Notes: generated by a model from the sequence alone, not told the origin. Positions 7,505 through 17,979 are shown, counted from the first letter of the stretch. The stretch: DNA of 41,179 nucleotides from Pseudomonadota bacterium (GCA_021807445.1 JAKBCY010000004.1:1-41179); one strand, 5' to 3'. Translations and numbers: made by a program.

Positions 7505-9631
7505 ATGACCCACCCCAACCTTCTCGTCGAGCTTTTTGTCGAAGAACTCCCGCCCAAAGCCCTGTCAGCCCTGGGCACGTCCTTTTGCCGCACCCTCACC
7601 GACAGTCTTCAGGCGCAAGGCTTGACCGAACTCGGTGCAGGAGCGACACCGTACAGCAGCCCACGCCGCCTAGCGGCGCTCGTGCACAGCGTCCTGCCCA
7701 AGGCGCCGGGTAAGACGCTGGCGCAAAAGCTCATGCCGGCGTCCGTGGGCTTGGATGCTCTCGGCAAGCCGACTCCGGCTCTGCTGAAGAAGCTTGCCGC
7801 CCTGGGTCTTGCCGATGATGCGATGACGCGGGTTCAGCGCGAGGGCACTGGTAAGGCCGAGACGTTGTTCATCGAAATCTCAACACCGGGCGTGGATCTC
7901 GCAGAGGGTCTGCAAAAGGCCCTGCTTGAGGCCCTCGCCAAGCTTCCCATCCCCAAGATGATGGGCTACCAATTGGCCGACGGCTGGACGACCGTGAAAT
8001 TCGTCCGACCAGCCCATGGGCTCGTGGCGCTGTATGGCACGCAGGTGGTTCCCGTCCAAGCCTTGGGATTGCATGCGGGCCGGGAAACACACGGCCATCG
8101 CTTTGAGGCAACCGGCGATCCGATCGTGCTCGCCGATGCCGACAGCTACGCCACACAGTTGCGCCAGCAAGGCGCCGTGATCGCAAGTTTCGCCGAGCGT
8201 CGCGAAGAGATTGCGCGCCAACTCCGCGTTTGCGCACAATCCGCCGGCGACGGACTTCGCCCCATCGAAGACGCTTCGCTGCTTGACGAAGTCGCGGCCT
8301 TGGTTGAGCGCCCCAACGTCGTGCTTTGCCAGTTCGAGCGCGAGTTTCTTGAGGTGCCGCAGGAATGCCTGATTCTCACAATGAAGGCCAACCAGAAGTA
8401 CTTCCCGTTGCTGGACGGCGGCGGAAAGCTGACACACCGGTTCCTCGTCGTCAGCAACATCAGTCCAGCGGATGCGAGCGCTGTGATCCAGGGCAACGAG
8501 CGGGTCGTGCGCCCACGTCTGGCCGACGCCAAGTTTTTCTACGACCAGGATCGGAAGAAACGTCTGGCAGACCGGGCGCAAGCACTTGGCACGGTGGTGT
8601 ACCACGCCAAGCTCGGCTCACAGGGCCAGCGTGTTGAGCGTGTGAGGGCAATTGCACGCAGCATTGCAAACCTGCTGCGCTGGCCTGCTGAACACAGTGC
8701 GCTGGCCGACCGGGCGGCGTTCCTCGCCAAGGCGGATCTCCTCACGGACATGGTGGGCGAATTCCCCGAACTGCAAGGCGTCATGGGACGCTACTACGCC
8801 TTGCATGATGACGAGTCACCGCTGGTGGCTCAGGCAATCGAAGATCATTACAAGCCGCGATTCGCCGGCGATGACTTGCCACGCGGTGACGTGGGGATGT
8901 GCGTGGCACTTGCCGACAAACTGGAGACCTTGGCAGGATTGTTCGGAATCGGCGAGAGACCCAGCGGAGACAAGGATCCGTTCGCGCTGCGGCGGCATGC
9001 TCTGGGAGTCGTTCGCATGTTGACCGAGGGCGGAGCGGGTTTTGCCGACTTGGCGCTGCCGGCCATCGTGTCTGTGGCAGTGCACACGTTTCAGGGCTTG
9101 CCAGGCTACGCCGATATGGCCTCGGACATTGTCGAGTTTGTCTACGAACGGTATGCGCAAGCCCTCAAAGACCGCGGCTACACGGCGCAGGACATCGATT
9201 CCGTATTGTCGCTTCGCGTTCCTCGGCTTCTCGATATTCAGACGCGCATCGAAGCCGTTCGCGCATTCTGGTCCCTGCCAGAAGCTGCCGAACTCGCCTC
9301 AGCGAACAAGCGCGTCGCCAACATTCTCAAAAAAGCATCCAACGTCGAAAGTCTCGAGGCGACGCGGCAACATCTGTCCGAACCAGCCGAGATCGCTCTG
9401 GCCAATGCCCTCGACGATATCGGCCCCAAGGCCGAGGCAGCCTATCGGCGTGGTGACTACAAACAGGCGCTGCTGATTCTGGCCGGTCTGAAAACGCCGA
9501 TTGATGCGTTTTTCGAACATGTCATGGTTAACGTTGAGGATGAAACCACGCGCAACAATCGCATCGCCCTTTTGATGCAACTGCGCGGCGCGATGAACCA
9601 CGTGGCCGACATCGCGCGCTTGGCTTCCTGA
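7505..9631 (+). CDS. glyS: Glycyl-tRNA synthetase beta subunit
   Basis: NLLVELFVEELPPKAL...; FLEVPQECLILTMKANQKYFPLLD; FFEHVMVNVEDETTRNNRIALL. Confidence 0.97.
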   Translation: MTHPNLLVELFVEELPPKALSALGTSFCRTLTDSLQAQGLTELGAGATPYSSPRRLAALVHSVLPKAPGKTLAQKLMPASVGLDALGKPTPALLKKLAALGLADDAMTRVQREGTGKAETLFIEISTPGVDLAEGLQKALLEALAKLPIPKMMGYQLADGWTTVKFVRPAHGLVALYGTQVVPVQALGLHAGRETHGHRFEATGDPIVLADADSYATQLRQQGAVIASFAERREEIARQLRVCAQSAGDGLRPIEDASLLDEVAALVERPNVVLCQFEREFLEVPQECLILTMKANQKYFPLLDGGGKLTHRFLVVSNISPADASAVIQGNERVVRPRLADAKFFYDQDRKKRLADRAQALGTVVYHAKLGSQGQRVERVRAIARSIANLLRWPAEHSALADRAAFLAKADLLTDMVGEFPELQGVMGRYYALHDDESPLVAQAIEDHYKPRFAGDDLPRGDVGMCVALADKLETLAGLFGIGERPSGDKDPFALRRHALGVVRMLTEGGAGFADLALPAIVSVAVHTFQGLPGYADMASDIVEFVYERYAQALKDRGYTAQDIDSVLSLRVPRLLDIQTRIEAVRAFWSLPEAAELASANKRVANILKKASNVESLEATRQHLSEPAEIALANALDDIGPKAEAAYRRGDYKQALLILAGLKTPIDAFFEHVMVNVEDETTRNNRIALLMQLRGAMNHVADIARLAS

Positions 9632-9641
9632 ACCATTGCGA

Positions 9642-9647
9642 GACAAT
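9642..9647 (+). promoter_or_regulatory. Candidate gmhB -10 element (GACAAT) 6 nt before the ATG; -35-like TTGGCT at 9620-9625
   Basis: GACAAT-GCAGGC-ATG; 16-bp spacer to TTGGCT. Confidence 0.5.
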
Positions 9648-9653
9648 GCAGGC

Positions 9654-10211
9654 ATGAAACTCGTCATCCTCGACCGCGACGGCGTGATCAACGAAGATCG
9701 CGATGATTACATTAAGTCCCCGGATGAATGGACCCCGATCCCGGGAAGTCTAGAGGCTATAGCGCGGCTGCACCGAGAAGGCTGGCGCGTGGCCATCGCG
9801 AGCAACCAGTCCGGGATTGGACGCGGGTTGTTCGACATGGCAACGCTAAATGCCATCCACCTCAAGATGGTCAAGGCGTTGGCCGCCGTGGGTGGGCGTA
9901 TCGATGCGCTTTTTTTCTGCCCGCATGCCCCCGAGGACCATTGCAGCTGCCGCAAGCCCAAATCCGGTCTTTTCGACGACATCGCCGCGCGCTATGGCCT
10001 GGCTGATCTGCGGGATGTGCCGGCCGTAGGTGACACCTTGCGCGACCTCCAGGCAGCTGAACCCTTGGGTTGTACGCTGCATCTGGTGCGCAGCGGCAAG
10101 GGCGAGCGTACGCTGGCAGCTGAGACCCTGCCTGAGGGCACGCGCGTGCACGATGACCTCACCGCCTTCGCGCAGTGGTTGCTTGCCCAGCACGCCCAAG
10201 CCACGCCATGA
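9654..10211 (+). CDS. gmhB: D-glycero-beta-D-manno-heptose 1,7-bisphosphate 7-phosphatase
   Basis: MKLVILDRDGVINEDRDDYIKSPDEWTPIPGSLEAIARL...SNQSGIGRG...CPHAPEDHCSCRKPKSG, HAD family. Confidence 0.9.
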   Translation: MKLVILDRDGVINEDRDDYIKSPDEWTPIPGSLEAIARLHREGWRVAIASNQSGIGRGLFDMATLNAIHLKMVKALAAVGGRIDALFFCPHAPEDHCSCRKPKSGLFDDIAARYGLADLRDVPAVGDTLRDLQAAEPLGCTLHLVRSGKGERTLAAETLPEGTRVHDDLTAFAQWLLAQHAQATP

Positions 10212-10221
10212 GCCGAACCGC

Positions 10222-11052
10222 ATGAAACTGCCCGAGCGCGCCTCCGGGCCAACCTCCGCTGACGTGGGCATGCAACGGGTCACGCCAGCACTGTGGCTGC
10301 GTTCTGCCGCCTATATGGCGTGGCTCATCGGCACGGTGGTGCCCTATGGCACGGCGGCCGTGATTCTTTCATTGTTCGTGCGCGGTACGCCGCTTTACCG
10401 CTTCTGCGTCGGCTGGGTACGCATGGCTTTGTGGGGATCGCGCGCCATTTGCGGCATCCGCTCACGCGTGCAGGGTATGGAAAACTTGCCCGATGGTCCC
10501 GTTATCTTGCTGGTCAAACACCAGTCCGCCTGGGAAACGCTGGCGCTGCCGGTGATGATGCCGCGCCCGCTGAGCTTTGTCTTCAAGCGAGAATTGCTCT
10601 ACGTACCCTTTTTCGGCTGGGCGCTTGGACGGCTGGACATGGTGCACATCGACCGCAACAAACGCACCGAGGCATTTGGCCGCGTCGAGCAGCAGGGAGC
10701 GGATTTGCTGACGCGCGGAAACTGGATCATCATGTTTCCAGAAGGCACGCGAACGAAACGCGGCCATCAGGGGAAGTACAAAGCTGGTGGCACCAAGCTG
10801 GCCATCGTCACCGGAACACCCGTGCTGCCAATTGCCATCACCTCAGGAAAATGCTGGCCGCGCCAAGCCTTCATCAAGCGCCCGGGTGTGGTCGACGTAT
10901 CCATTGGCCTGCCGATCAGCCCGGTCGGCCGCACCCCGGCCGACCTTATGGCGGAAGTGGAAGCATGGATTGAGGCCGAAATGCACAGGCTCGACCCGCT
11001 GGCTTATGGCGCAACCCGCCATGCCGAGCCGAAGGCTCGCGCGCAAATCTGA
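10222..11052 (+). CDS. Lysophospholipid acyltransferase (1-acyl-sn-glycerol-3-phosphate acyltransferase, PlsC family)
   Basis: VKHQSAWETLALPVM, NWIIMFPEGTRTKRGHQGKYKAGG acyltransferase motifs. Confidence 0.9.
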   Translation: MKLPERASGPTSADVGMQRVTPALWLRSAAYMAWLIGTVVPYGTAAVILSLFVRGTPLYRFCVGWVRMALWGSRAICGIRSRVQGMENLPDGPVILLVKHQSAWETLALPVMMPRPLSFVFKRELLYVPFFGWALGRLDMVHIDRNKRTEAFGRVEQQGADLLTRGNWIIMFPEGTRTKRGHQGKYKAGGTKLAIVTGTPVLPIAITSGKCWPRQAFIKRPGVVDVSIGLPISPVGRTPADLMAEVEAWIEAEMHRLDPLAYGATRHAEPKARAQI

Positions 11053-11058
11053 TTACGC

Positions 11059-11955
11059 ATGACCGACAAGACCGAATCCTTGCGGCAATTGAGTCTGTTT
11101 GACGGGGTGGACCTATTCATCCCGACGATTGACACGGCACCGTCTCCACTCCTTGGCGCAGCCACCCCGCAGCCCATTGAGCCACGGTCCGTTGCGTTTC
11201 GACCCGACGATAAGGGGCAACGCGCCATCGAGCCGGCACCTCCGCCGCTGCGACGCTACGACGACGGTACGCACCGATTCGACTATGTCCTGCGCCGCGC
11301 AAGCCGCCGCTCGATCGGCATCCGCATTGACGACCAGGGTATCGTCGTCAGCGCGCCTCGCTGGATTGGCATGGGCCAGGTCCAAGCCATGCTGGCTGAC
11401 AAAGCCGGTTGGGTCGTGCGCCAGCACGGCTTGCGCGAACAGCGCCGCCATGCTCAGCAGGCCGCGCGCATCGATTGGCGCGAGGGCGGCCGCCTGCCCT
11501 ACCTCGGCGGCACCCTTACGCTGCGTCTGGGCGCAGAAGGTGGCGATCCTGCACTCTCAGCCTGCGGCTCTGACCTGTGCCTCCCGCTGCCCGCGGATGC
11601 CGTGGCGCAGCGCGTGCGCGACACGGTACAAGCCTGGATGCAACGCGAAGCCATCGTCCTGTTCCGGGAACGGGCGACCCATTTCGCCACACGCCTGGGC
11701 GTCGAGGTGCAGGCGATCAAGCTGACCTCTGCATCCACCCGATGGGGAAGCGCCACGGCTTGCGGCGTTCTGCGCCTGCACTGGCGCCTTCTGCACTTCT
11801 CCCCGGCCATTGTGGACTATGTGGTGGCTCATGAGGTTGCCCACCTGCGTGAAATGAATCACAGCGCGCGTTTCTGGCAAACAGTCGGCGATCTATTCCC
11901 GACGTGGCGCGAAGCACGAAGCGCGCTTCGCCATAGTTTGCTGCCTCCCTGGTAG
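11059..11955 (+). CDS. YgjP-like (DUF45) metallopeptidase-domain protein
   Basis: [27 protein letters not shown]...; [24 protein letters not shown]. Confidence 0.87.
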   Translation: MTDKTESLRQLSLFDGVDLFIPTIDTAPSPLLGAATPQPIEPRSVAFRPDDKGQRAIEPAPPPLRRYDDGTHRFDYVLRRASRRSIGIRIDDQGIVVSAPRWIGMGQVQAMLADKAGWVVRQHGLREQRRHAQQAARIDWREGGRLPYLGGTLTLRLGAEGGDPALSACGSDLCLPLPADAVAQRVRDTVQAWMQREAIVLFRERATHFATRLGVEVQAIKLTSASTRWGSATACGVLRLHWRLLHFSPAIVDYVVAHEVAHLREMNHSARFWQTVGDLFPTWREARSALRHSLLPPW

Positions 11956-12050
11956 CGTCTGCGGGCGGCGTTGTGCACCGCGCGCGATATTTGCCGACAA
12001 TGTGCGCTTTCCCCGCTGGCGCGCGGCGCCGGCACAACCGGAATTTATAC

Positions 12051-12440
12051 ATGCGTATCCTGCACACCATGCTGCGCGTCGGCGACATGCAGCGCTCCAT
12101 CGATTTTTACACCCGCGTGCTCGGCATGAAACTCCTGCGCATGACAGATCGGCCCGAGCAGAAGTACAGTCTGGCTTTCGTCGGCTTCGAGTCCAATCCT
12201 CAACAGGCTGAGATCGAGCTGACCTACAACTACGGGGTTCACAACTACGAACTGGGCGCGGCCTACGGCCACATTGCGCTTGGCGTCGAGAACGCCTATG
12301 CAGCGTGCGCACGCATCAAGGACGCGGGCGGTCAAGTCACACGCGAAGCCGGACCGGTGGCAGGCGGCAAGACCATTATCGCCTTCGTGCAGGACCCGGA
12401 CGGCTACAAGATTGAACTGATTCAACAAGACACGCATTGA
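12051..12440 (+). CDS. gloA: Lactoylglutathione lyase (glyoxalase I)
   Basis: [31 protein letters not shown]...[24 protein letters not shown]...[15 protein letters not shown]. Confidence 0.95.
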   Translation: MRILHTMLRVGDMQRSIDFYTRVLGMKLLRMTDRPEQKYSLAFVGFESNPQQAEIELTYNYGVHNYELGAAYGHIALGVENAYAACARIKDAGGQVTREAGPVAGGKTIIAFVQDPDGYKIELIQQDTH

Positions 12441-12696
12441 TCGTGAGCTCCATCATCGGCGCACGGCGCGTTTGCGCGCTGGACTGTCAACGCCCGCAGG
12501 CCCAAGGCCCGCACGGGCGCCTGCAGACGGCCCAGCGCATGTACAGCCCGAAAAGGTGGCGAGGCTGCGACGCACCCATAGCATGCTTATGCCTTCGGCA
12601 CCGCCAACCGTCTGATCCATTGCGTGGCAGACCCCTGCGTTCAGGCGGGGGGGGATGGCAACAGATGCACGAAGGTCACACCGTATTTTTTGCGCG

Positions 12697-13110
12697 ATGA
12701 AACCCTCCGCCGCCGACGACTCCCATGTCCGCCTCGACAAATGGTTGTGGGCGTCGCGGTGGTACAAGACTCGCGCTCTCGCCACCGAGGCGTGCAACAG
12801 CAACCGGGTATGGTTGCAGGGTGCGCCAGCCAAGCCCTCGCGGGAGCCTCGCGTGGGGGACCTGCTTGAGCTGCGCCACGAACGGGGCCGATTCACGATC
12901 GAGGTGCTGCAGATCTCCAAGCAGCGCCAGTCGGCCAACGTGGCCCAAATGCTATGGCGCGAGACACCGGAAAGCCTGCTCGCGCGCGAACAGGCTGCCA
13001 ATCTGCGTCGGCTAGGTCCCGAGCCCGAGCACGACCGTCATGGCCGCCCGACCAAGCACGACAGACGCCAGTTGGACAGACTGCGGGGCCACGGTGATCC
13101 CGAAGGATGA
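12697..13110 (+). CDS. hslR: S4-domain RNA-binding protein, Hsp15/HslR-like
   Basis: HVRLDKWLWASRWYKTRALATEACNSNRVWLQGAPAKPSREPRVGDLLEL plus basic C-terminus; alternative in-frame ATG at 12655. Confidence 0.85.
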   Translation: MKPSAADDSHVRLDKWLWASRWYKTRALATEACNSNRVWLQGAPAKPSREPRVGDLLELRHERGRFTIEVLQISKQRQSANVAQMLWRETPESLLAREQAANLRRLGPEPEHDRHGRPTKHDRRQLDRLRGHGDPEG

Positions 13111-13161
13111 CAAGCACGTCATGATGCCCCTACCGACGAGCTCATCTCGCCATCTTGCACA

Positions 13162-14043
13162 ATGATCTCTCGCGCCAGACTGCCCATCAAGCCTGCCCAC
13201 TCAGCACGGTTCAAACCCCTGGCTGGGACGCGGGTGCTAAGCGTCGCCTTGAACCTCCCCGGACCCATGGCCCTAGCCCGTCTCCGTGCCATGGGGGCCG
13301 AAGTGCACAAAATCGAACCCCCGACAGGCGACCCCATGCGTGACATGTGCGCACCGCTGTATCGCGCAATGCACCAGGGTGTTGCCGTGCATGCGCTGGA
13401 TCTCAAGACCGCATCGGGGCAGGCTGACTTGCAGACGCTGCTTGGACCGAGCGATCTGCTGATTACGTCCTTTCGCCCGACTGCGCTTGCGCGTTTGGGC
13501 ATGGGCACTCGGCGCCTGGAAAAGGCCTACCCCCGGCTATCGGTCATCTCCATCGTCGGCCAAGGCGGGCTCCAGGCGCATGTGCCGGGACACGATTTGA
13601 CGTACCAGGCCCAAGCCAACCTGCTGGACCGGGCAAGGCTTCCTGCCACGCTGCTCGCTGACATGACTGGCGCGCTGCTGACGGTGGAGGCCGCAATGGG
13701 TGCGGTGCTGCAGTCGCGGCACGATCAGTGCGGTGTTCGTCTGCAGGTGGCGCTGGCCGACGCAGCGGCCTACGCTGCGGTGCCCCGTCAAGTGGGACTC
13801 ACGTCCCCGGGCGGCATGCTGGGAGGCGCCCTGCCAAACTACGCCGTCTATGCCTGTCGCGACGGCTTGGTCGCGATCGCCGCACTGGAGCCTCATTTTG
13901 CAGCGGCTTTGGCCGAGGCTGCGGGGGGATCGACGCGCAAGGCCATCGCGCGCTGGTGCAGGGCTCACAAGGCGTCCGAGCTTCAAACCATTGCCACGGC
14001 GCGGGACTTGCCGCTCGACGCATGGGCGCATGCAGTGCATTGA
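13162..14043 (+). CDS. CaiB/BaiF (family III) CoA-transferase-like protein
   Basis: PLAGTRVLSVALNLPGPMALARLRAMGAEVHKIEPPTGDPM...; about 290 aa, shorter than typical members. Start uncertain. Confidence 0.8.
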   Translation: MISRARLPIKPAHSARFKPLAGTRVLSVALNLPGPMALARLRAMGAEVHKIEPPTGDPMRDMCAPLYRAMHQGVAVHALDLKTASGQADLQTLLGPSDLLITSFRPTALARLGMGTRRLEKAYPRLSVISIVGQGGLQAHVPGHDLTYQAQANLLDRARLPATLLADMTGALLTVEAAMGAVLQSRHDQCGVRLQVALADAAAYAAVPRQVGLTSPGGMLGGALPNYAVYACRDGLVAIAALEPHFAAALAEAAGGSTRKAIARWCRAHKASELQTIATARDLPLDAWAHAVH

Positions 14044-14245
14044 TGCGCCAGAAATATGGATTTTCTCTGTGATTTAAGGGGCCGCACGACGCGTTCGGTC
14101 TACCCGCTCGACTCTTGGCTGAACCCGTGGCGTCCCTTTCATGGCGCAGCCGCGCCGCTTGCCCTAGACCTCGCCAAACGTGCCATCAGGACTCAGCTCC
14201 GGACCCCGCTTGCGTCATCTGGGGTTGACGAAGACCAAGATTTGC

Positions 14246-14294
14246 GACAATGCTGGTTTGTGCAAGACCTAGCGCGCGCGCCGTGGCGCGCTAG
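14246..14294 (+). promoter_or_regulatory. Candidate yajC promoter -10 (GACAAT 14246-14251) and leader hairpin with 9-bp stem (CTAGCGCGC 14269-14277 / GCGCGCTAG 14286-14294)
   Basis: TTGACG at 14225-14230 with a short 15-bp spacer; the perfect inverted repeat was read directly. Confidence 0.5.
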
Positions 14295-14323
14295 TCACAA
14301 TCTCACTTTGAACGGAAGACTCC

Positions 14324-14656
14324 ATGAATCTGATTTCTATCGCGCACGCTCAGGGCGCCGCCACCCAAGCGGGCCCCGAATCCACATTGGTGAGCCTGCT
14401 CCCTATCGTGGTGATGTTCGTCATTCTGTATTTCGTGATGATCCGCCCACAGATGAAGCGCCAGAAAGATGTCAAAACCATGATTGAGGCGCTTACCAAA
14501 GGCGACGAAGTGGTGACAACCGGCGGGTTGGTGGGGCGCGTGACGAAAGTTGGTGACAACTACATTAGCCTTGAAGTGGCCGACAAGTTGGAAGTTCAGG
14601 TGCAGCGTTCCGCGGTCAGCACCGTCCTCCCCAAAGGCACTGTCAAGCTCGGCTGA
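14324..14656 (+). CDS. yajC: Preprotein translocase subunit YajC
   Basis: LLPIVVMFVILYFVMIRPQMKRQKDVKTMIEALTKGDEVVTTGGLVGRVTKV. Confidence 0.95.
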   Translation: MNLISIAHAQGAATQAGPESTLVSLLPIVVMFVILYFVMIRPQMKRQKDVKTMIEALTKGDEVVTTGGLVGRVTKVGDNYISLEVADKLEVQVQRSAVSTVLPKGTVKLG

Positions 14657-14770
14657 AGCGGCTGCTTCTCACCCTGATTTCACCTTCGTAGCGCGCATCG
14701 CGCCCGGTGCAGCCACCTGCTGCCATTGCACTGATGCCATCACGGCTGGCTCCGGCCGCCTGAGTCCGAT

Positions 14771-16660
14771 ATGAACCGTTATCCGCTTTGGAAATACCTC
14801 ATCATGGCCGCCGTGCTCGTGGTGGGGTTCGTGTATGCGCTGCCAAATTTCTATGGCGAGGCCCCGGCCGTGCAGATCACGTCTGCCCACCCAGGGCGCG
14901 ACCTGCCGAACGCTGCATTGCTCAATCAAGGTACGCAGGCGCTGAAGGTGGCAGGGATTACGCCTTTGCGCGGGTTCATCAGTAACTCCACGCTGAACTT
15001 CAGCTTCTCCACGACCGAAGTGCAATTGAAGGCACGGGACGTCCTGGCCCATACGCTGAACCCCAACCGTGACAACCCAAACTACATCGTGGCGGTCAAT
15101 CTGCTGAGCCTGTCGCCCACTTGGCTAACCGCACTGCATGCGTTTCCCATGTACCTCGGACTGGACCTTCGCGGTGGGGTTCACTTTCTCTTGCAGGTGG
15201 ACATGCAGGCGGCCATCCAGAAAAAACTGGATTCCATTAATGGCGAGCTGAAATCCGCGTTGCGCGACAAGGACGTGCGATACAGTGAGTTGCACCGCGT
15301 TGGCGACACCGTGCAACTTGACTTCCGCGACCCGGAAATGTTTCGTGCGGCACAACCCATCGTGAAGGCAGTCGCGGGCGACTCCATCATCACCAGCCAG
15401 CCCTCGGCAGCCGGTGGCAGCTTCAGCATCAAGCTCAGCCCCCAAACCATCCAGCAAACCGAAACGTACGCCATCAAGCAAAACATCACCACGCTGCACA
15501 ACCGCATTAATGAGCTGGGTGTTGCAGAGCCGGTAATCCAGCAGCAAGGATCGGACCGCGTGGTGGTCGAGCTTCCCGGCATCCAGGATACGGCACGCGC
15601 CAAGGACATCCTGGGCCGCACCGCTTCACTCGAAGTGCGCATGGTTGACGACAGTGCTGAAGCGCAGACAGCCCTTGTCAGCGGCGGCCCCGCGCCTGCG
15701 GGCGACCAGAAACTCTACGACCGCTCCGGCAACGCACTGATGGTCAAAAAGGACGTGCTGCTCACCGGACAGAATCTCACGGACGCGGAAACGGGCTTCG
15801 ACCCGCAAACCAACGCACCTGCTGTGTTTCTCACGCTGGATTCGCGGGGTTCGCGTATTTTCCGTGACGTCACCCGAGCCAATATCGGTAAGCGCACCGC
15901 TATGGTGCTCATTGACCGCCACCACGCGGAGGTTGTGACGGCTCCAGTCATCCGCAGTGAAATCGCCGGGGGCCGTGTGCAGATCTCTGGCAGCATGACG
16001 GTCCCCGAGGCCAATGACATTGCGTTGCTGCTGCGCGCAGGTGCTCTGGCAGCGCCCATGCAGATCATCGAGGAGCGCACCGTCGGCCCGAGTCTTGGCC
16101 AGCAAAATATCGCGCAAGGCTTCCACTCCGTGACGTGGGGCTTCATCGCGATCGTCGCGTTCATGTGCGTGTATTACATGCTCTTTGGAGCCGTATCCTC
16201 CATCGCGCTGGCGGTTAATCTCATGCTGCTCATCGCGCTGCTGTCAATGCTGCAGGCCACCCTCACGCTCCCAGGTATCGCTGCCATGGCGCTGGCGCTG
16301 GGCATGGCCATCGACTCGAACGTACTGATCAATGAACGCATTCGCGAAGAGCTGCGCAATGGCGCCAACCCCCAGGCAGCAATTGCCACTGGCTATGAGC
16401 GCGCCTGGTCCACGATTCTCGACTCGAACGTCACCACGCTTATCGCGGGTCTTGCGCTGCTCATTTTCGGTTCCGGCGCCGTGCGCGGCTTTGCAGTGGT
16501 GCACGTCCTTGGCATCCTGACCTCGATGTTCTCCGCAGTGTTCTTCTCGCGCGGACTGGTCAATCTGTGGTACGGACGCAAGCGCAGATTGCATTCGGTC
16601 TCGATCGGGCAGATCTGGAAACCTGAGGCCGCTGCGGTCAAATCTTCAGCCAAGCGCTGA
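14771..16660 (+). CDS. secD: Protein translocase subunit SecD
   Basis: MNRYPLWKYLIMAAVLVVGFVYALPNFYGEAPAVQI...YLGLDLRGGVHFLLQVDM...ALGMAIDSNVLINERIREE. Confidence 0.96.
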   Translation: MNRYPLWKYLIMAAVLVVGFVYALPNFYGEAPAVQITSAHPGRDLPNAALLNQGTQALKVAGITPLRGFISNSTLNFSFSTTEVQLKARDVLAHTLNPNRDNPNYIVAVNLLSLSPTWLTALHAFPMYLGLDLRGGVHFLLQVDMQAAIQKKLDSINGELKSALRDKDVRYSELHRVGDTVQLDFRDPEMFRAAQPIVKAVAGDSIITSQPSAAGGSFSIKLSPQTIQQTETYAIKQNITTLHNRINELGVAEPVIQQQGSDRVVVELPGIQDTARAKDILGRTASLEVRMVDDSAEAQTALVSGGPAPAGDQKLYDRSGNALMVKKDVLLTGQNLTDAETGFDPQTNAPAVFLTLDSRGSRIFRDVTRANIGKRTAMVLIDRHHAEVVTAPVIRSEIAGGRVQISGSMTVPEANDIALLLRAGALAAPMQIIEERTVGPSLGQQNIAQGFHSVTWGFIAIVAFMCVYYMLFGAVSSIALAVNLMLLIALLSMLQATLTLPGIAAMALALGMAIDSNVLINERIREELRNGANPQAAIATGYERAWSTILDSNVTTLIAGLALLIFGSGAVRGFAVVHVLGILTSMFSAVFFSRGLVNLWYGRKRRLHSVSIGQIWKPEAAAVKSSAKR

Positions 16661-16682
16661 GCGCCCCTCCCTGGAGCCACTG

Positions 16683-17636
16683 ATGGAATTTTTCCGCATC
16701 CGGCGCGACATCCCGTTCATGCGCTTCGCGCCGGTGTTCAACATCGTCTCGGCGCTGATGTTTGTCGCTGCCGTCTTCTTCATCGTCAACCGTGGGTTAC
16801 ACCTGTCCATCGAATTCACGGGTGGCACCGTGATGGAGGTTGGCTATCCCCAACCCGCCAATCTCGACAGCATCCGCGGTGACGTGTCGAAACTCGGCTA
16901 CGGCGACGTTCAGGTACAAACCTTTGGCAACGCACAGGACGTGGTCATCCGGCTTCCGCTGCGCGAGGGCCAGACGAGCGTGCAGCAAAGCGACAAGGTC
17001 CTTGCCGCGCTCAAGGCCACGGATCCACAGGTGCAGCTGCGCCGAACCGAATTCGTCGGCCCCCAGGTCGGCTCGGAACTCGCTACTGATGGACTCAAGG
17101 CACTGGCCTTCGTCGTTGTCGGCATCATGCTTTACTTGGCCATGCGATTCGAGTGGAAATTCTCGGTCGCTGCCATCATCGCCAATCTGCACGACGTGAT
17201 CATCGTGCTCGGGTTCTTCGCGCTGTTCCAATGGGAATTCTCGCTCCCCGTTCTGGCTGCAGTGCTGGCCGTGCTCGGCTATTCGGTGAATGAATCCGTA
17301 GTGATTTTCGATCGCGTTCGGGAGAACTTTCGAAAATATCGCAAGTACACCACCGTACAGGTCATCGACAGTGCCATCACCAACACCATAAGCCGCACCA
17401 TCATTACCCACGGCTCGACGTTGGCCATGGCGTTCTCAATGTTCTTTTTCGGGGGGCCCGCGCTGCACTTCTTTGCGCTAGCGCTGATCATTGGTATCTC
17501 CATGAGCATCTACAGCTCAGTGTTTGTTGCAGCAGCCATTGCCATGTGGCTGGGCGTCAAACGTGAGGACATGCTCAAGTCCGGCCCGGGTCGCCCGAAA
17601 AATCCGAACGATCCGAACGCTGGCGCTGTCGTGTAG
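16683..17636 (+). CDS. secF: Protein translocase subunit SecF
   Basis: LHLSIEFTGGTVMEVGYPQ...VLGYSVNESVVIFDRVRENFRKYR. Confidence 0.96.
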   Translation: MEFFRIRRDIPFMRFAPVFNIVSALMFVAAVFFIVNRGLHLSIEFTGGTVMEVGYPQPANLDSIRGDVSKLGYGDVQVQTFGNAQDVVIRLPLREGQTSVQQSDKVLAALKATDPQVQLRRTEFVGPQVGSELATDGLKALAFVVVGIMLYLAMRFEWKFSVAAIIANLHDVIIVLGFFALFQWEFSLPVLAAVLAVLGYSVNESVVIFDRVRENFRKYRKYTTVQVIDSAITNTISRTIITHGSTLAMAFSMFFFGGPALHFFALALIIGISMSIYSSVFVAAAIAMWLGVKREDMLKSGPGRPKNPNDPNAGAVV

Positions 17637-17979
17637 CGGCGCGAGTGCCTTCGGGCCAGCCATCAAGCTCAGGCTATGGCTTGGCACGCGCCGCCCGTAG
17701 CTGGAGCGCTTCTGCGGGTCGCGGATGGACACGGTCCACGACCGTCGAAAAGCCTTTGTTGGCCCGACTTGTGCCGCCTTCGGCGCTGCCGCACCCGCTG
17801 CGGTTAAAGACTTCGGGGCGCCGCGCTCCCATACATCTCAATGCATGGGCATTGCGCAGTCGCTACGCGCAAACGACGGGCGCGCCCGCGACCGCCGGTT
17901 CGCATACATGACCACTCAGGGTACGCTGGCGGCTCGCTTGGCATGGACGATGTCTATGACCGAAAGCCGCACCCGGGCG

